A DNA stretch of 64,000 nucleotides, from the NCBI RefSeq assembly GCF_907164905.1, contig NZ_CAJRAF010000002.1, positions 1,364,001 to 1,428,000 on the forward strand. The letters run 5' to 3'. The translations under genes and the position numbers were made by a program. Source of the stretch: Dyadobacter sp. CECT 9275. Its GTDB lineage: Bacteria > Bacteroidota > Bacteroidia > Cytophagales > Spirosomataceae. Positions 1 through 9,321 of this stretch are shown here, piece by piece. A model generated the notes under the pieces. That model worked only from the letters and a program-made list of their open reading frames with translations. It did not search any database and was not told the DNA's origin. Within the stretch, counting starts at the first letter, position 1. The number at the start of each line of letters is the position of its first letter.

Positions 1-521
1 TGGTCAGAACCCAGTTCACGGACGATGATACCAGGAAAAAAGGTTCATTTTATGAAATCTATACCTATGATGCGCAGGGAAAACCAACCTTCTATACCAC
101 GCTGTCCATGAAAGGCCGCGGTTTGCTCACCGGTGGTACCCGATTATTTCTCAGTGACATTGTCCTTTATCGCTATGCGGACGTACTGTTACTGAAAGCC
201 GAAGCCAAAAATGCATTGGGCCAGGATCCAAGTGCGGAGATGAACAAAGTGAGGGAAAGAGCCTATAAGACAAATTTCGCCAGTCACATGTTCGTGTCGG
301 GCACCAAAGAAGCCAATGACGATGCCATCCTTAAAGAAAGACTTTTCGAACTGGTTTACGAAGGAAAAAGATGGTGGGACCTGGTGCGGTTTGGAAAAGT
401 ATTTGACCTGGTCCCGAACTTAAAAAGCAAAAAAGGCCAGGATTACCTGCTGCTCTTCCCGATTGCCAATACGGTACTAAGCCTTGAACCGAAGGTCAAG
501 CAGAATCCGGGGTATAAGTGA
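1..521 (+). CDS. SusD/RagB family outer-membrane lipoprotein, C-terminal end (5' cut by window)
   Basis: Reading frame 3 is open from the left edge, so this is the end of a longer gene. The visible ~172 residues show the SusD C-terminal pattern: a TPR-like helix with DIVLYRYADVLLLKAEAKNALGQ, then the family's LKERLFELVYEGKRWWDLVRFGK segment, and an LLFPIANTVL...NPGYK ending. SusD proteins are surface glycan-binding lipoproteins that sit on a SusC transporter; the partner SusC would be expected just upstream, outside the window. It heads the long plus-strand catabolic locus, which suggests that the locus imports an oligosaccharide. An internal ATG at 108 is not the start. Confidence 0.9.
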   Translation, partial: VRTQFTDDDTRKKGSFYEIYTYDAQGKPTFYTTLSMKGRGLLTGGTRLFLSDIVLYRYADVLLLKAEAKNALGQDPSAEMNKVRERAYKTNFASHMFVSGTKEANDDAILKERLFELVYEGKRWWDLVRFGKVFDLVPNLKSKKGQDYLLLFPIANTVLSLEPKVKQNPGYK

Positions 522-529
522 GTAGTGGC

Positions 530-595
530 GGTGGGAGGTGGGCAGTAAAAGTAAACAGTAGTCAGTAGGCAGTAGGCGGTAGGTGGTAAAAAGTG
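530..595. repeat. Degenerate purine-rich intergenic repeat (GTAGGCGGT type)
   Basis: The gap between the SusD gene and the next gene is made of near-repeats of GTAGGCAGTAGGCGGTAGGT plus AAAGTAAACAGTAGTCAG. The same words recur at 22295-22620 and 37815-37860. It contains no credible coding sequence, although a GTG at 583 extends the next frame into it. Confidence 0.6.
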
Positions 596-603
596 ATGGT
601 CAA

Positions 604-2448
604 ATGGGTCAAAAAGTTAATAGTCATACACGTCGGAGATTTTTAAAGAGTACTGTTGCCAGTGTAGGCGCAGCGCAGGCTCTTCCCGGAATATTCGGAG
701 ACAATTCTGGTTTGCTGCGGGACAGCGTATCTGAAAAGAAAGAACCGCTCTCAAAAAAGCATAAAAACCTGTTCAATGGTGACACCTGTGTTTTCTTTTA
801 CAACCCTGAAAAATGGCAACCCGGGGATTATACCTTTAAGCGCGTCATTAATCCCAGAACCGGAAAGCTCAATACCAAAGAAACGCTGCAGGGTGGTCCT
901 TTTGCTGCCAAGGCCATCCACCGTTTTGTAGACGAACTGGCCGACAACGATATTGATACCTTTGTTATCAACGCCAACGCATCGCGGGCCTGGTACCCCA
1001 GCAAGACCATCCCGAGTATTCTGGACGGGTACAAACGTGGTGACCGTGATTTTTTCAGAGGCCACGCTATCTGCCAGGGAATTACGGAACCGGAAGCCGT
1101 TGAAGATTTTCTGGATACCTTCTCAGCTTTCATGGACCGCTACCAGGATTTGCTGGATGCCGGGGTAGACTGGCTTGCCGAAACATCAAAGGCTTGCCGC
1201 AGGCGCAAGATATCACCCTGGGTAAGTATCCGGATGAATGACCTTCACGGGAGCAACAACTTTGAGGGTAGTTTCTTCAACCTGCCTCTTTTGAAACAAA
1301 AGGAAATGCGGTTGCAGAATAGCTCCTATGGCCCGCACAACCCGTCGTATCGGGAAGGGCTTAATTATGAAAAGGCCGAAGTACGGGATATCATGTTCAG
1401 GCAGATCAGGGAGGTGGTGGAAGATTACGACTTTGAAGGCCTGGAACTAGACTGGTGGAGGCAGCCGCTTTGCTGTGAACCCAATGCTTCTGAGCAAACG
1501 ATTGAAATGATGCGCAACTGGATCAGGGAAATCAGGAAGCTCACACAGGCAAGGGCCAGAAAAACCGGCCGCCCCTACCCTTTGGGTATTCGGATCCCTG
1601 GCAGGCTGGATATTCTCAGAAGTATCGGTCTGGACGTAGTAACACTTTGCCAGGAAGGTACCCTGGATTTTATCTGTCCTTCGGGATTCTGGTGCACAAC
1701 CTGGGACATGCCGCACGACCAGCTGCGAAAGTTGCTGGGCGACAAGGTAACTATTTACGGGGTGATCGAAGACGGAGCCAATGCCCTTGCCACAGTGGAC
1801 CCGGAGCGGAATACTACCCAAAAACTAAGATACATTTCGGCAAGCAAAGAAATACTGCATGCCAACGCAGCTGGTAAACTTGCACTGGGCGCGCAGGGAA
1901 TAGAGTGGTTCAACTTCTATTGCACAGATCAGGCCCGGATTCCCGGCGTCATCACCGAATATGCCTCTCTGCGTAATATTTATAACCTGGACTATCTCCG
2001 CGGGCGTCCCAAACATTATTCTTTCGCAATAGGTGGCCGATCATTTAATCTGATTCCCTTTGAACTGCCACCGCAATTACCAGTGGTTCTGGAGCCTGTA
2101 TCCCAGCATCCCTTTAAGATACCCATGTGTGCGGAGCCGGCCAATGCCAACCTGGAACTCGTCATTCAGATCGTGCTGAAATCCGACGATCCGGTGACAC
2201 ATCTTCCGGTTTCTTTCAATGGTTGCTGGCCTAATCTGGTAAAGGAAAAAACGGCAAAGCTGCTCTTCCCGCTGGGATTCTACACCGACCACGTAAAGGA
2301 AAATACTGCGTACAACTTCAGGTTTCCCATCACGCTGGTAAAGGAAGGCTGGAATGAAATTGTGGTGGAGAATGGAGGCAAGGCAACTTTAAATGTAGTG
2401 TGTATCGAACTGGCGGTGAAGCCCACAGAATTTAATACGAAACAATAA
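604..2448 (+). CDS. Tat-exported TIM-barrel glycoside-hydrolase-like protein
   Basis: A 614-residue protein that I recognise only at fold level. The N-terminus has a twin-arginine motif (HTRRRFLKSTVASVG), so export in folded form is likely. The middle has alternating strand/helix spacing with conserved acidic and aromatic residues, including GLELDWWRQPLCC (E281, D283 in this numbering) and IYGVIEDGANAL, resembling clan-A glycosidase barrels. A beta-rich C-terminal domain (about residue 500 onward, PFKIPMCAEP...ATLNVVCIEL) looks like a carbohydrate-binding or sandwich domain. I chose the ATG at 604; a GTG at 583 would add seven residues that fall in the intergenic repeat. It is probably co-transcribed with the PhyH gene 26 bp downstream. 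The substrate is unknown. Confidence 0.7.
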   Translation: MGQKVNSHTRRRFLKSTVASVGAAQALPGIFGDNSGLLRDSVSEKKEPLSKKHKNLFNGDTCVFFYNPEKWQPGDYTFKRVINPRTGKLNTKETLQGGPFAAKAIHRFVDELADNDIDTFVINANASRAWYPSKTIPSILDGYKRGDRDFFRGHAICQGITEPEAVEDFLDTFSAFMDRYQDLLDAGVDWLAETSKACRRRKISPWVSIRMNDLHGSNNFEGSFFNLPLLKQKEMRLQNSSYGPHNPSYREGLNYEKAEVRDIMFRQIREVVEDYDFEGLELDWWRQPLCCEPNASEQTIEMMRNWIREIRKLTQARARKTGRPYPLGIRIPGRLDILRSIGLDVVTLCQEGTLDFICPSGFWCTTWDMPHDQLRKLLGDKVTIYGVIEDGANALATVDPERNTTQKLRYISASKEILHANAAGKLALGAQGIEWFNFYCTDQARIPGVITEYASLRNIYNLDYLRGRPKHYSFAIGGRSFNLIPFELPPQLPVVLEPVSQHPFKIPMCAEPANANLELVIQIVLKSDDPVTHLPVSFNGCWPNLVKEKTAKLLFPLGFYTDHVKENTAYNFRFPITLVKEGWNEIVVENGGKATLNVVCIELAVKPTEFNTKQ

Positions 2449-2474
2449 TCTATCAATCAGAAAAACAGGTAGTT

Positions 2475-3239
2475 ATGGATATTGAATTAATAAAAAAACA
2501 ATTTGCAGAAGATGGTTATGTTTTTCTGCCTGGGTTTATTTCGGCAGAAGAAATTGAAGAACTGAATAAAAAACTCGAAACCTTTATTGAAAACGTAGTA
2601 CCAGGCATTCCGGCCACGGATGTTTTCTACGAAGACAAAAATGACCTTTCCACTTTAAAGCAGATCATGCACGTTTCGGAATACGAGCCCGACTTTGCTC
2701 CTTTGCTTAAAAATAGCAAGTTCAGTAAAATAGCTGAAGAACTGCTGGAAGACAAAGTGATACCGAGAATTCTGGAATATTTCAACAAACCTCCGAAAAT
2801 CGGAAAACCTACGCCGCCGCATCAGGATGGGTACTATTTCATGCTCAAACCGGCCAAAGCGGTCACCATGTGGATGGCGCTGGAAAATGTGGATGAAGCC
2901 AACGGATGCGTACGTTATGTAAAAGGTTCTCACCTAAAGGGGATGCGTACCCACGGCCGCACCCAAACGCTGGGCTTCTCGCAGGGGATTGTTGATTACG
3001 GACTGCCGGAAGATATGGAAAATGAAATTGCTTTTCCGGCCAAACCCGGCGACCTGCTCATCCACGATTCCCTCACGATACACCGTGCCGATGGAAACCA
3101 AACCGCCGATCGCACGCGGAAAGCTCTTGGCTTTATTTATTTCGGAGAATCTGCCAAAGAGGATGTGGAAGCCAAAGCCGCATACCAGGCCAGGCTGCAG
3201 AAAGAAATGCAGGAAAGAGGCGAGTTAATTACCGGGTAA
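2475..3239 (+). CDS. Phytanoyl-CoA dioxygenase (PhyH) family Fe(II)/2-oxoglutarate oxygenase
   Basis: 254 residues, the normal PhyH length. The facial triad is visible: H116-x-D118 in PTPPHQDGYYF and a distal H203 in LTIHRADGN, followed by the R in TADRTRKALGF that would bind 2-oxoglutarate. NGCVRYVKGSHLKG is the family's core strand. No signal peptide, so it is cytoplasmic. PhyH enzymes hydroxylate small molecules or acyl-CoAs. Inside a sugar locus a role in hydroxylating or demethylating an unusual substrate is possible, but that is inference. It lies 26 bp after the Tat hydrolase gene and 39 bp before the next propeller gene. Confidence 0.88.
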   Translation: MDIELIKKQFAEDGYVFLPGFISAEEIEELNKKLETFIENVVPGIPATDVFYEDKNDLSTLKQIMHVSEYEPDFAPLLKNSKFSKIAEELLEDKVIPRILEYFNKPPKIGKPTPPHQDGYYFMLKPAKAVTMWMALENVDEANGCVRYVKGSHLKGMRTHGRTQTLGFSQGIVDYGLPEDMENEIAFPAKPGDLLIHDSLTIHRADGNQTADRTRKALGFIYFGESAKEDVEAKAAYQARLQKEMQERGELITG

Positions 3240-3278
3240 ATACCGGGTGATATTATCAATTTTCTAATTCATTTACGA

Positions 3279-4334
3279 ATGCTTAAAGTCACAAGATACC
3301 TTCTTATTTTCCTTCTCTCGGGATACTGCCATACCTGGGCAAACGCCGCCATCCCGGCCGACTCCATCAGTATAACCAGGGTATGGGACAAAGAGCAGCA
3401 CAATGCATTTCCGGATCTGATTCAGTTTAAGGATTATTTTTATATCACGTTCAGGGAAGGCGCCAACCATGTTGGGAACGAAAACAACGGCAAGGTGAGG
3501 ATCATCAGATCCAAAAACAGGAAAGACTGGGAGTCAGTGGCATTATTTGACATGGATGCCGAAGATGTGAGGGAAGCCAGGTTATCCCTGAGGCCCGACG
3601 GCACACTGATGGCGATTGTGGCCGCCGGCATTTTCAAAGACGGAAAATACCTTACCCTTGCTCCCTATGTCTCTTTTTCGGACAAAACAGGAACCCATTT
3701 CTCTACACCCGAAAAAACCACCTTTAGTAAGGAAATTGCACCAGCACTCGACTGGATCTGGAGAATCACCTGGCACAAAGGAATAGGCTACGGAATCATG
3801 TACTCCGTAGATTACAAGATGGTTGATGGCAAAAGGGTAAGAACCATGTACGCACAGCTGCTACGCACCAAAGATGGAAAATCTTACGAAAAGGTACCCG
3901 GCGTAGCTATTAACGGAAGCCCTAATGAATCCACAATCCGTTTTGACAGCCACGACAATATGTATGTACTGGCGAGAAGGGAAACGGACGACCAGATGGG
4001 CATACTCGCCGTGAGCGCCTTTCCCTATCGCACGTGGGAGTACCACAAATTAAGCCAGAGGCTTGGAGGACCTAACTTTCAGTTTATGGGCAAGGACCGG
4101 CTGGTGATAGGCACCCGTATGCACGAGGGCAACGCTGCCTCTACCGCGCTCCATGTGACAGACCTGAAAGGAAAGATTCTGAAAACCATTAAACTTCCCA
4201 GTGGAGGCGATAACAGCTATCCGGGAATGGTGCTGGATAAAAAGATACTCTGGGTAGCTTATTATTCCAGCCATGAAGGCAAAGCGATGATTTACCTGGC
4301 CCGGGTACCCGTCAGCGATCTGAAAACTAAATAA
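3279..4334 (+). CDS. Exported sialidase-fold (BNR-like) beta-propeller protein
   Basis: 351 residues with a signal peptide (MLKVTRYLLIFLLSGYCHTWANA). It opens with HNAFPDLIQFKDYFYITFREGANH (residues 41-64), shared in outline with the other propellers here, and has a late SYPGMVLDKKILWVAYYSSHEGKA strand. Asp boxes are degenerate (RSKNRKDW, LRTKDGKSYEK). The canonical sialidase F/Y-R-I-P arginine is not seen at the first blade, so a true sialidase activity is not supported. It is likely periplasmic or surface exposed and to act on, or bind, the locus substrate. Least similar to the other exported propellers in this locus. Confidence 0.75.
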   Translation: MLKVTRYLLIFLLSGYCHTWANAAIPADSISITRVWDKEQHNAFPDLIQFKDYFYITFREGANHVGNENNGKVRIIRSKNRKDWESVALFDMDAEDVREARLSLRPDGTLMAIVAAGIFKDGKYLTLAPYVSFSDKTGTHFSTPEKTTFSKEIAPALDWIWRITWHKGIGYGIMYSVDYKMVDGKRVRTMYAQLLRTKDGKSYEKVPGVAINGSPNESTIRFDSHDNMYVLARRETDDQMGILAVSAFPYRTWEYHKLSQRLGGPNFQFMGKDRLVIGTRMHEGNAASTALHVTDLKGKILKTIKLPSGGDNSYPGMVLDKKILWVAYYSSHEGKAMIYLARVPVSDLKTK

Positions 4335-4408
4335 GTAGATCGCCGGATCACCCGCCATACCGGCTAAAATCACAAAAGGTTTTTAATGATTATTCCTAAA
4401 CATAAACC

Positions 4409-5572
4409 ATGAGAGTTCTGAAAATTTCAGTTGTTTTGATATTAATAGCCCTGCATCCGGTTGCCATGGCAGGAGGCGAAAAATATGAAGGCCGCACATC
4501 CCTTGCTGACTCTGCACGGCATCTTATCATTTCAAAGGGTGGCGAAGCGGGTCTATATCAGGCATTCCCTGATGCCTGCCGGCTAAAAAACGGAGACATC
4601 GTAGCGGTGTTCTACGCAGGAGATGAACATGTTACCAAGCAAAGCACTCAGTATCCTAAAGCAGGAAGGCTCTGTATGGTACGTTCTAAAGATGAGGGCC
4701 GTACCTGGTCAAAGCCAGTTACCATATATGATGACGCAGACGATAACCGCGACCCTCACATTGCTCAGTTGAGTGACGGATCACTGATCTGCAGCTTTTT
4801 TTCACTTCGTTATGCCACTTTTGGCGCCAAGGATTATGAACCGGTAGGCGGCCCTCAGTTGATCCGTTCAAAAGACAATGGTAAAACCTGGGAGAAGAAA
4901 GCAACGCTTCTGCAAACCGGAAGCGTGGATTGGTATTGCTCAGCACCGGTACGCGAAATGCCGGACGGAACCCTCATTCTGCCTGTTTACTACATGGACA
5001 AAGGAGCTGTGCATGCCTGGGGCGGCGTGATCCGTTCAACGGACAAAGGTAAAACCTGGGGGCAGGTTATCCCCATTGGTCAGGAAGCCAACCTCCCGCT
5101 TGCTGCCGAAACAGATGTTATTCTACTGAAAGACGGAACATTGTATGCTGCCCTGAGAGCTCAAAAGGACTTCCCCATGCATTATGCCGTCAGCAAGGAC
5201 CTGGGTAAAACCTGGTCCAAAGCCATGGACATAGGTTTCAAAGGTCATTCTCCTTCCTTTACCCGGCTGAAAACAGGTGAGATCCTCCTTACCACCAGAG
5301 CATTCAAAGGAACTACCGGCAACAGAGGGTATACCGGACTCCGCGTCAGCCGCGATGAAGGAAAAACCTGGGAAGGACCTTATTTGGTGGATGAAACATT
5401 GGGCGCTTATCCTTCCACAGTGGAGCTCAAAGATAGCTCCGTGCTGGTGGTTTATTATGAAGAAGGCAAGGGAAGCGGTATCCGCGTCTTTCGTTTTAAC
5501 GTACCAGAAAAAAGCGGCGACCGTATCTCGCTCAACAATCCGGAAGCACTTTTAAAACTTCCTCTAAACTGA
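4409..5572 (+). CDS. Exported sialidase-fold hydrolase-like protein, paralog A1
   Basis: 387 residues with a signal peptide (MRVLKISVVLILIALHPVAMA). Five Asp boxes of the S-x-D-x-G-x-T-W type are spaced along the chain (SKDEGRTW, SKDNGKTW, STDKGKTW, SKDLGKTW, SRDEGKTW), defining a six-bladed sialidase-superfamily propeller. At the position of the GH33 F/YRIP arginine it reads YQAFPD (50-55). The late LGAYPSTVELKD strand places a tyrosine near where sialidases have the nucleophile. It is closely similar over its whole length to the protein at 8105-9262, so the two are recent duplicates. The leader TATTCCTAAAC lies 18 bp upstream and is shared with that copy. Substrate unknown. Confidence 0.8.
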   Translation: MRVLKISVVLILIALHPVAMAGGEKYEGRTSLADSARHLIISKGGEAGLYQAFPDACRLKNGDIVAVFYAGDEHVTKQSTQYPKAGRLCMVRSKDEGRTWSKPVTIYDDADDNRDPHIAQLSDGSLICSFFSLRYATFGAKDYEPVGGPQLIRSKDNGKTWEKKATLLQTGSVDWYCSAPVREMPDGTLILPVYYMDKGAVHAWGGVIRSTDKGKTWGQVIPIGQEANLPLAAETDVILLKDGTLYAALRAQKDFPMHYAVSKDLGKTWSKAMDIGFKGHSPSFTRLKTGEILLTTRAFKGTTGNRGYTGLRVSRDEGKTWEGPYLVDETLGAYPSTVELKDSSVLVVYYEEGKGSGIRVFRFNVPEKSGDRISLNNPEALLKLPLN

Positions 5573-5626
5573 CCGAAGGAAAAAAACCTAATTCTCATTC
5601 ATTACATATTCCCCAGTAAAAAGCCT

Positions 5627-6889
5627 ATGTCCACAACTGAAACAGCACCATTAAAAGCTGAGTATGTACTACCTTCCGGAGCATGGAGGGTAGTTGTTTT
5701 GCTGTGTTTTGTGGGTTGCCTTAATTACCTGGATCGTACCATGATCACCACCATGCGTACCTCAATTATCCAGGCAATGCCCATGACAGATGCGCAGTTT
5801 GGATTGCTTACTTCTGTTTTCCTTTGGGTGTATGGCATTCTGAGTCCGTTTGCAGGTTTCCTCGCCGACCATTTCAATCGCAGCCGGGTAATCATCATAA
5901 GTCTTTTTGTATGGTCTGCCGTTACATGGCTGACAGCCTATTGCACTTCCTTCGAACAGCTCCTGGCCACCCGTGTGCTCATGGGCATCAGCGAAGCCTG
6001 TTACATTCCTGCGGCTCTGGCGCTTATTGTCGACTATCATAAAACATCCACTCGTTCTCTGGCATCAGGGATTCACATTGCTGGCATCATGGTGGGCCAA
6101 AGCCTGGGTTTCGTTGGCGGCTGGATCGCAGAGAAACAAGACTGGAGTGCTCCGTTCGGCGTCTTTGGTGTGGTGGGTGTTGTTTATTCCTTCATCCTGC
6201 TGTGGTTGCTTAAGGATGCCCCAAAGACCGGGCAGCCGCAGGAAAAGAAACAGGAATCTGAGGTACATTTTTTCACCGCCTTAAAGAGCCTGTTCAGCCA
6301 GGGTTCTTTTCTTCTGTTGATACTTTTCTGGTCTTTGCTCGGTATTATCGGCTGGATGGTAATGGGCTGGATGCCCACTTACTATGAGGAACATTTTAAC
6401 CTTTCGCAGGGTATGGCCGGGTTATATGCAACGGGTTATCTCTACCCCGCTTCCATTGCAGGTGTTATTTTAGGCGGATTTTTAACCGACCGCTTTTCCC
6501 GCGGCAATTCCATATCCACATTTCTGGTGCCGGTAATCGGCCTTTGTATTGCCGCTCCGGCTATTTTTATTGCCAGTAACACCACGGTACTTCCGCTGGC
6601 AATCACCATGTTCATGTTTTACGGGCTGACACGTATGTTCAGCGATGCCAACATCATGCCGATACTCTGCCTGATAGCGGATGTCAGATACCGGGCAACG
6701 GGTTATGGTGTCATTAATTTATTCGCCTGCGTCATCGGAGGCTTAGGCTTGTATGCAGGGGGTGTGTTGCGGGATATGGATGTAGACCTTGGAAAAATAT
6801 TTCAGTCTGCGGCTTTGCTCATGGTTGTCTGCATCGGATTGCTGTATCTGATCCGGAGAGGGGTAAATAAAAAATCGGAGGAAATATGA
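5627..6889 (+). CDS. MFS transporter, organic-anion/sugar-acid type
   Basis: 420 residues with about 12 hydrophobic helices. The loop 2-3 MFS motif is visible (GFLADHFNRSRVI), and helix 1 carries CLNYLDRTMITTMRTSI, typical of the anion:cation symporter/sugar-acid branch of the MFS. A cytosolic central loop (GQPQEKKQESEVHFF) separates the two halves. Its stop codon overlaps the start of the next gene (ATGA at 6886-6889), so it is translationally coupled to the cytoplasmic propeller. It probably imports the monomer released by the exported propellers, or a product of them. Confidence 0.88.
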   Translation: MSTTETAPLKAEYVLPSGAWRVVVLLCFVGCLNYLDRTMITTMRTSIIQAMPMTDAQFGLLTSVFLWVYGILSPFAGFLADHFNRSRVIIISLFVWSAVTWLTAYCTSFEQLLATRVLMGISEACYIPAALALIVDYHKTSTRSLASGIHIAGIMVGQSLGFVGGWIAEKQDWSAPFGVFGVVGVVYSFILLWLLKDAPKTGQPQEKKQESEVHFFTALKSLFSQGSFLLLILFWSLLGIIGWMVMGWMPTYYEEHFNLSQGMAGLYATGYLYPASIAGVILGGFLTDRFSRGNSISTFLVPVIGLCIAAPAIFIASNTTVLPLAITMFMFYGLTRMFSDANIMPILCLIADVRYRATGYGVINLFACVIGGLGLYAGGVLRDMDVDLGKIFQSAALLMVVCIGLLYLIRRGVNKKSEEI

Positions 6890-8013
6890 AAATTATTGAC
6901 AAAGGAAAAATACCTACACCCGACCATGACAAAAATTTCAGAAGTAACACTTTTCCGTGTATCGAGATATTACCCTCTGGAAGATGGCTTGCTGCCTTCA
7001 AAGCAGCAGAAATAAAAGGTGACTGCGCGTTTCAGCATGCAGTAATGACCTGGTCGGACGATGAAGGCAAAACCTGGATCACTCCTTATGAGCCGGTGAA
7101 ACTCCCCGATATTAACGGAACTCCCGGCCTGAGCAGGATTATGTACTTTCTGAGCCTCGGCGGCAGCCGTGTGCTGATGCTCGCCAACTGGATGGATGCC
7201 TCGGATATGTCTCTTCCTTATTACAACCCTGATCAAGAAAACCTGAAAGATACCCGGATTTTTACAAGTATTTCGGAAGACGAAGGTGAAACCTGGTCAT
7301 CACCACAGTTAATGAACATCCCCGGCATCACTGACCCTGTCCCTTTGACGGGAGCGCCGTTCAGGCTGGGAAACGGGATTATTGTATGCCAGTTTGAGAT
7401 CAACAAATCCGAAAATGATACGTCGCCCTGGGTACATCGCTCAGCCATGGTGTTTTCAGACGACGATGGTAAAACCTGGAACGATCCCGTGGTGGTAACC
7501 GAGGTACCTGATATGTATTACTGGGATCAGCGGCCGGTGATCCTGCAGGACGGGCGCACTATAGTTGATTTCTTCTGGACACTGGATGGGAAAAAACAGG
7601 AATACATCAATATCCACGGAAGAGAAAGTACCGACGGTGGAAAAACCTGGGGCGAGCTTTGGGATACCGGTATTTATGGCCAGCCCGGTCCTTCTGTTGA
7701 CCTGGGTGACGGACGCCTGGTAACCATCAGTATCGACAGAACCGTGCATCCGGTGATAACGGTAAGGATCTCATACGACCGGGGCCGGACGTTTGACGAA
7801 CCGCTGGTAGTGTTTGAAAAAAACAACCTGAACAGGCAAGACAGTAGGCAGATCAGCATGAACGACGCCTGGGACGAAATGGCTGCCTTTTCGGTAGGCC
7901 ATCCGGCGTTGGAAAAGATCAATGACAACGAGTTGCTGGCTTATTACTACGCGGGTGACCATACGGATGAAACAAGCATAGAATTCGTCAGAATTCAGAT
8001 CCGGGAAACATAA
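6886..8013 (+). CDS. Cytoplasmic sialidase-fold (Asp-box) protein coupled to the MFS transporter
   Basis: 375 residues. There is no signal peptide (starts MKIIDKGKIPTPDHDK), unlike the other propellers. Five Asp boxes are present (SDDEGKTW, SEDEGETW, SDDDGKTW, STDGGKTW, SYDRGRTF). A clear Shine-Dalgarno, CGGAGG, lies 5 bp upstream inside the end of the transporter gene, and the start overlaps the transporter stop by 4 bp, so this start is secure. A cytosolic propeller coupled to an importer suggests that it processes the imported compound. It could instead be a non-catalytic binder. Arginine-triad positions cannot be assigned with confidence. Confidence 0.8.
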   Translation: MKIIDKGKIPTPDHDKNFRSNTFPCIEILPSGRWLAAFKAAEIKGDCAFQHAVMTWSDDEGKTWITPYEPVKLPDINGTPGLSRIMYFLSLGGSRVLMLANWMDASDMSLPYYNPDQENLKDTRIFTSISEDEGETWSSPQLMNIPGITDPVPLTGAPFRLGNGIIVCQFEINKSENDTSPWVHRSAMVFSDDDGKTWNDPVVVTEVPDMYYWDQRPVILQDGRTIVDFFWTLDGKKQEYINIHGRESTDGGKTWGELWDTGIYGQPGPSVDLGDGRLVTISIDRTVHPVITVRISYDRGRTFDEPLVVFEKNNLNRQDSRQISMNDAWDEMAAFSVGHPALEKINDNELLAYYYAGDHTDETSIEFVRIQIRET

Positions 8014-8104
8014 AACTTGATGATATGGATGTAAATACAATTTAATGCAGACAACCAAACGCCAAAAGCTAATAGCTAGAACCTATTCCTAAACCATAAC
8101 CATT

Positions 8105-9262
8105 ATGACTACCTACCCATTTCGCGGACTGATGCTGCTTATCTGCCTCATGGCAACGGCCTCTCTACAGGCTTCCGATATAAAAACGGCACCGGCCGAC
8201 ACCCTCAAGCCCATTATGATTTCAAAAGGTGGAGACGCAGGTGATTATCAGGCTTTCCCTGACGCCTGCAGGCTGAAAAACGGAGATATTGTTGCCGTAT
8301 TCTATGCAGGTGACGAGCACGTAACCAAACAAAGCGAAAAGTACCCGAAGGCGGGAAGGATCTGCCTGGTACGCTCCAAAGATGAAGGGCGCACGTGGAG
8401 CAAACCTGTGACCATTTACGATGATACCGACGACAACCGCGATCCGCACATTGCCCAACTTAGTAACGGTGCACTGGTTGTCAGCTTCTTCTCCCTCAGA
8501 TATGCTACGTTCGGTGCAAAAGAATATAAGACGCTGGGTAGCCCTCAGCTCATCTGGTCAAAAAATAATGGGAAGACCTGGGACAAAGAAGCTACTCTTC
8601 TTAAGACCGGAGATATTGACTGGCTTTCTTCCGCTCAGGTAAGGGAAATGCCGGATGGTACGGTTATCCTGCCCATTTATCATCAGGAAGGCAAAGGAGG
8701 GCTCAAAGCCTGGGGCGGCGTGATGCGTTCCGCTGATAAAGGCAAAACCTGGGGCCCTGTGATCCCCATCGGCGAAAAAGCCAACCTTCCCCTGGCTGCT
8801 GAAACCGATGTGATTTTACTGAAAGACGGCACGCTCTACGCCGCTTTACGGGCTCAGCAAGAGGTACACATGCATTATTCAACCAGCAAGGACATGGGCA
8901 AAACCTGGTCAGATGTAAAAGATATTGGTTTCCGGGGGCACTCACCTTCTTTCACCAGACTTAAATCCGGTGAGATATTACTTACTACCAGGGCATTCCG
9001 GGAAGCGCCTTCCAAGAAAGGATACACTGGCCTGCGGATCAGCCGCGACGAAGCCAAAACCTGGGAAGGTCCTTATCTCGTGGATGAAACGCTTGGGGCT
9101 TACCCGTCCACTGTGGAGCTGAAAGACGGTTCGGTACTGGTGGTGTATTATGAAGAAGGCAAGGGAAGCGGAATCCGTGCTTATCGTTTTAAGATACCGG
9201 CCAAAGCAACAGATGCCCCGTTTGCCACCCCCAGAAGCCTGGGGATTCTTACCAGCAAATGA
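8105..9262 (+). CDS. Exported sialidase-fold hydrolase-like protein, paralog A2
   Basis: 385 residues with a signal peptide (MTTYPFRGLMLLICLMATASLQAS). It matches the 4409-5572 product nearly residue for residue from GGDAGDYQAFPDACRLKNGD through GAYPSTVELKDGSVLVVYYEEGKGSGIR. It keeps the Asp boxes (one changed to SRDEAKTW) and has the same Q in place of the sialidase RIP arginine. It sits after the MFS/cytosolic-propeller pair and before the DapA-type aldolase. The leader TATTCCTAAAC (8084-8094) is shared with paralog A1. Divergence is greatest in the signal peptide and the C-terminal tail. Confidence 0.8.
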   Translation: MTTYPFRGLMLLICLMATASLQASDIKTAPADTLKPIMISKGGDAGDYQAFPDACRLKNGDIVAVFYAGDEHVTKQSEKYPKAGRICLVRSKDEGRTWSKPVTIYDDTDDNRDPHIAQLSNGALVVSFFSLRYATFGAKEYKTLGSPQLIWSKNNGKTWDKEATLLKTGDIDWLSSAQVREMPDGTVILPIYHQEGKGGLKAWGGVMRSADKGKTWGPVIPIGEKANLPLAAETDVILLKDGTLYAALRAQQEVHMHYSTSKDMGKTWSDVKDIGFRGHSPSFTRLKSGEILLTTRAFREAPSKKGYTGLRISRDEAKTWEGPYLVDETLGAYPSTVELKDGSVLVVYYEEGKGSGIRAYRFKIPAKATDAPFATPRSLGILTSK

Positions 9263-9321
9263 TGCGCATACTTTAATTCTTTAGTTTCTCCGGCGCTAAA
9301 ATCGGCCACAAACATAACACG

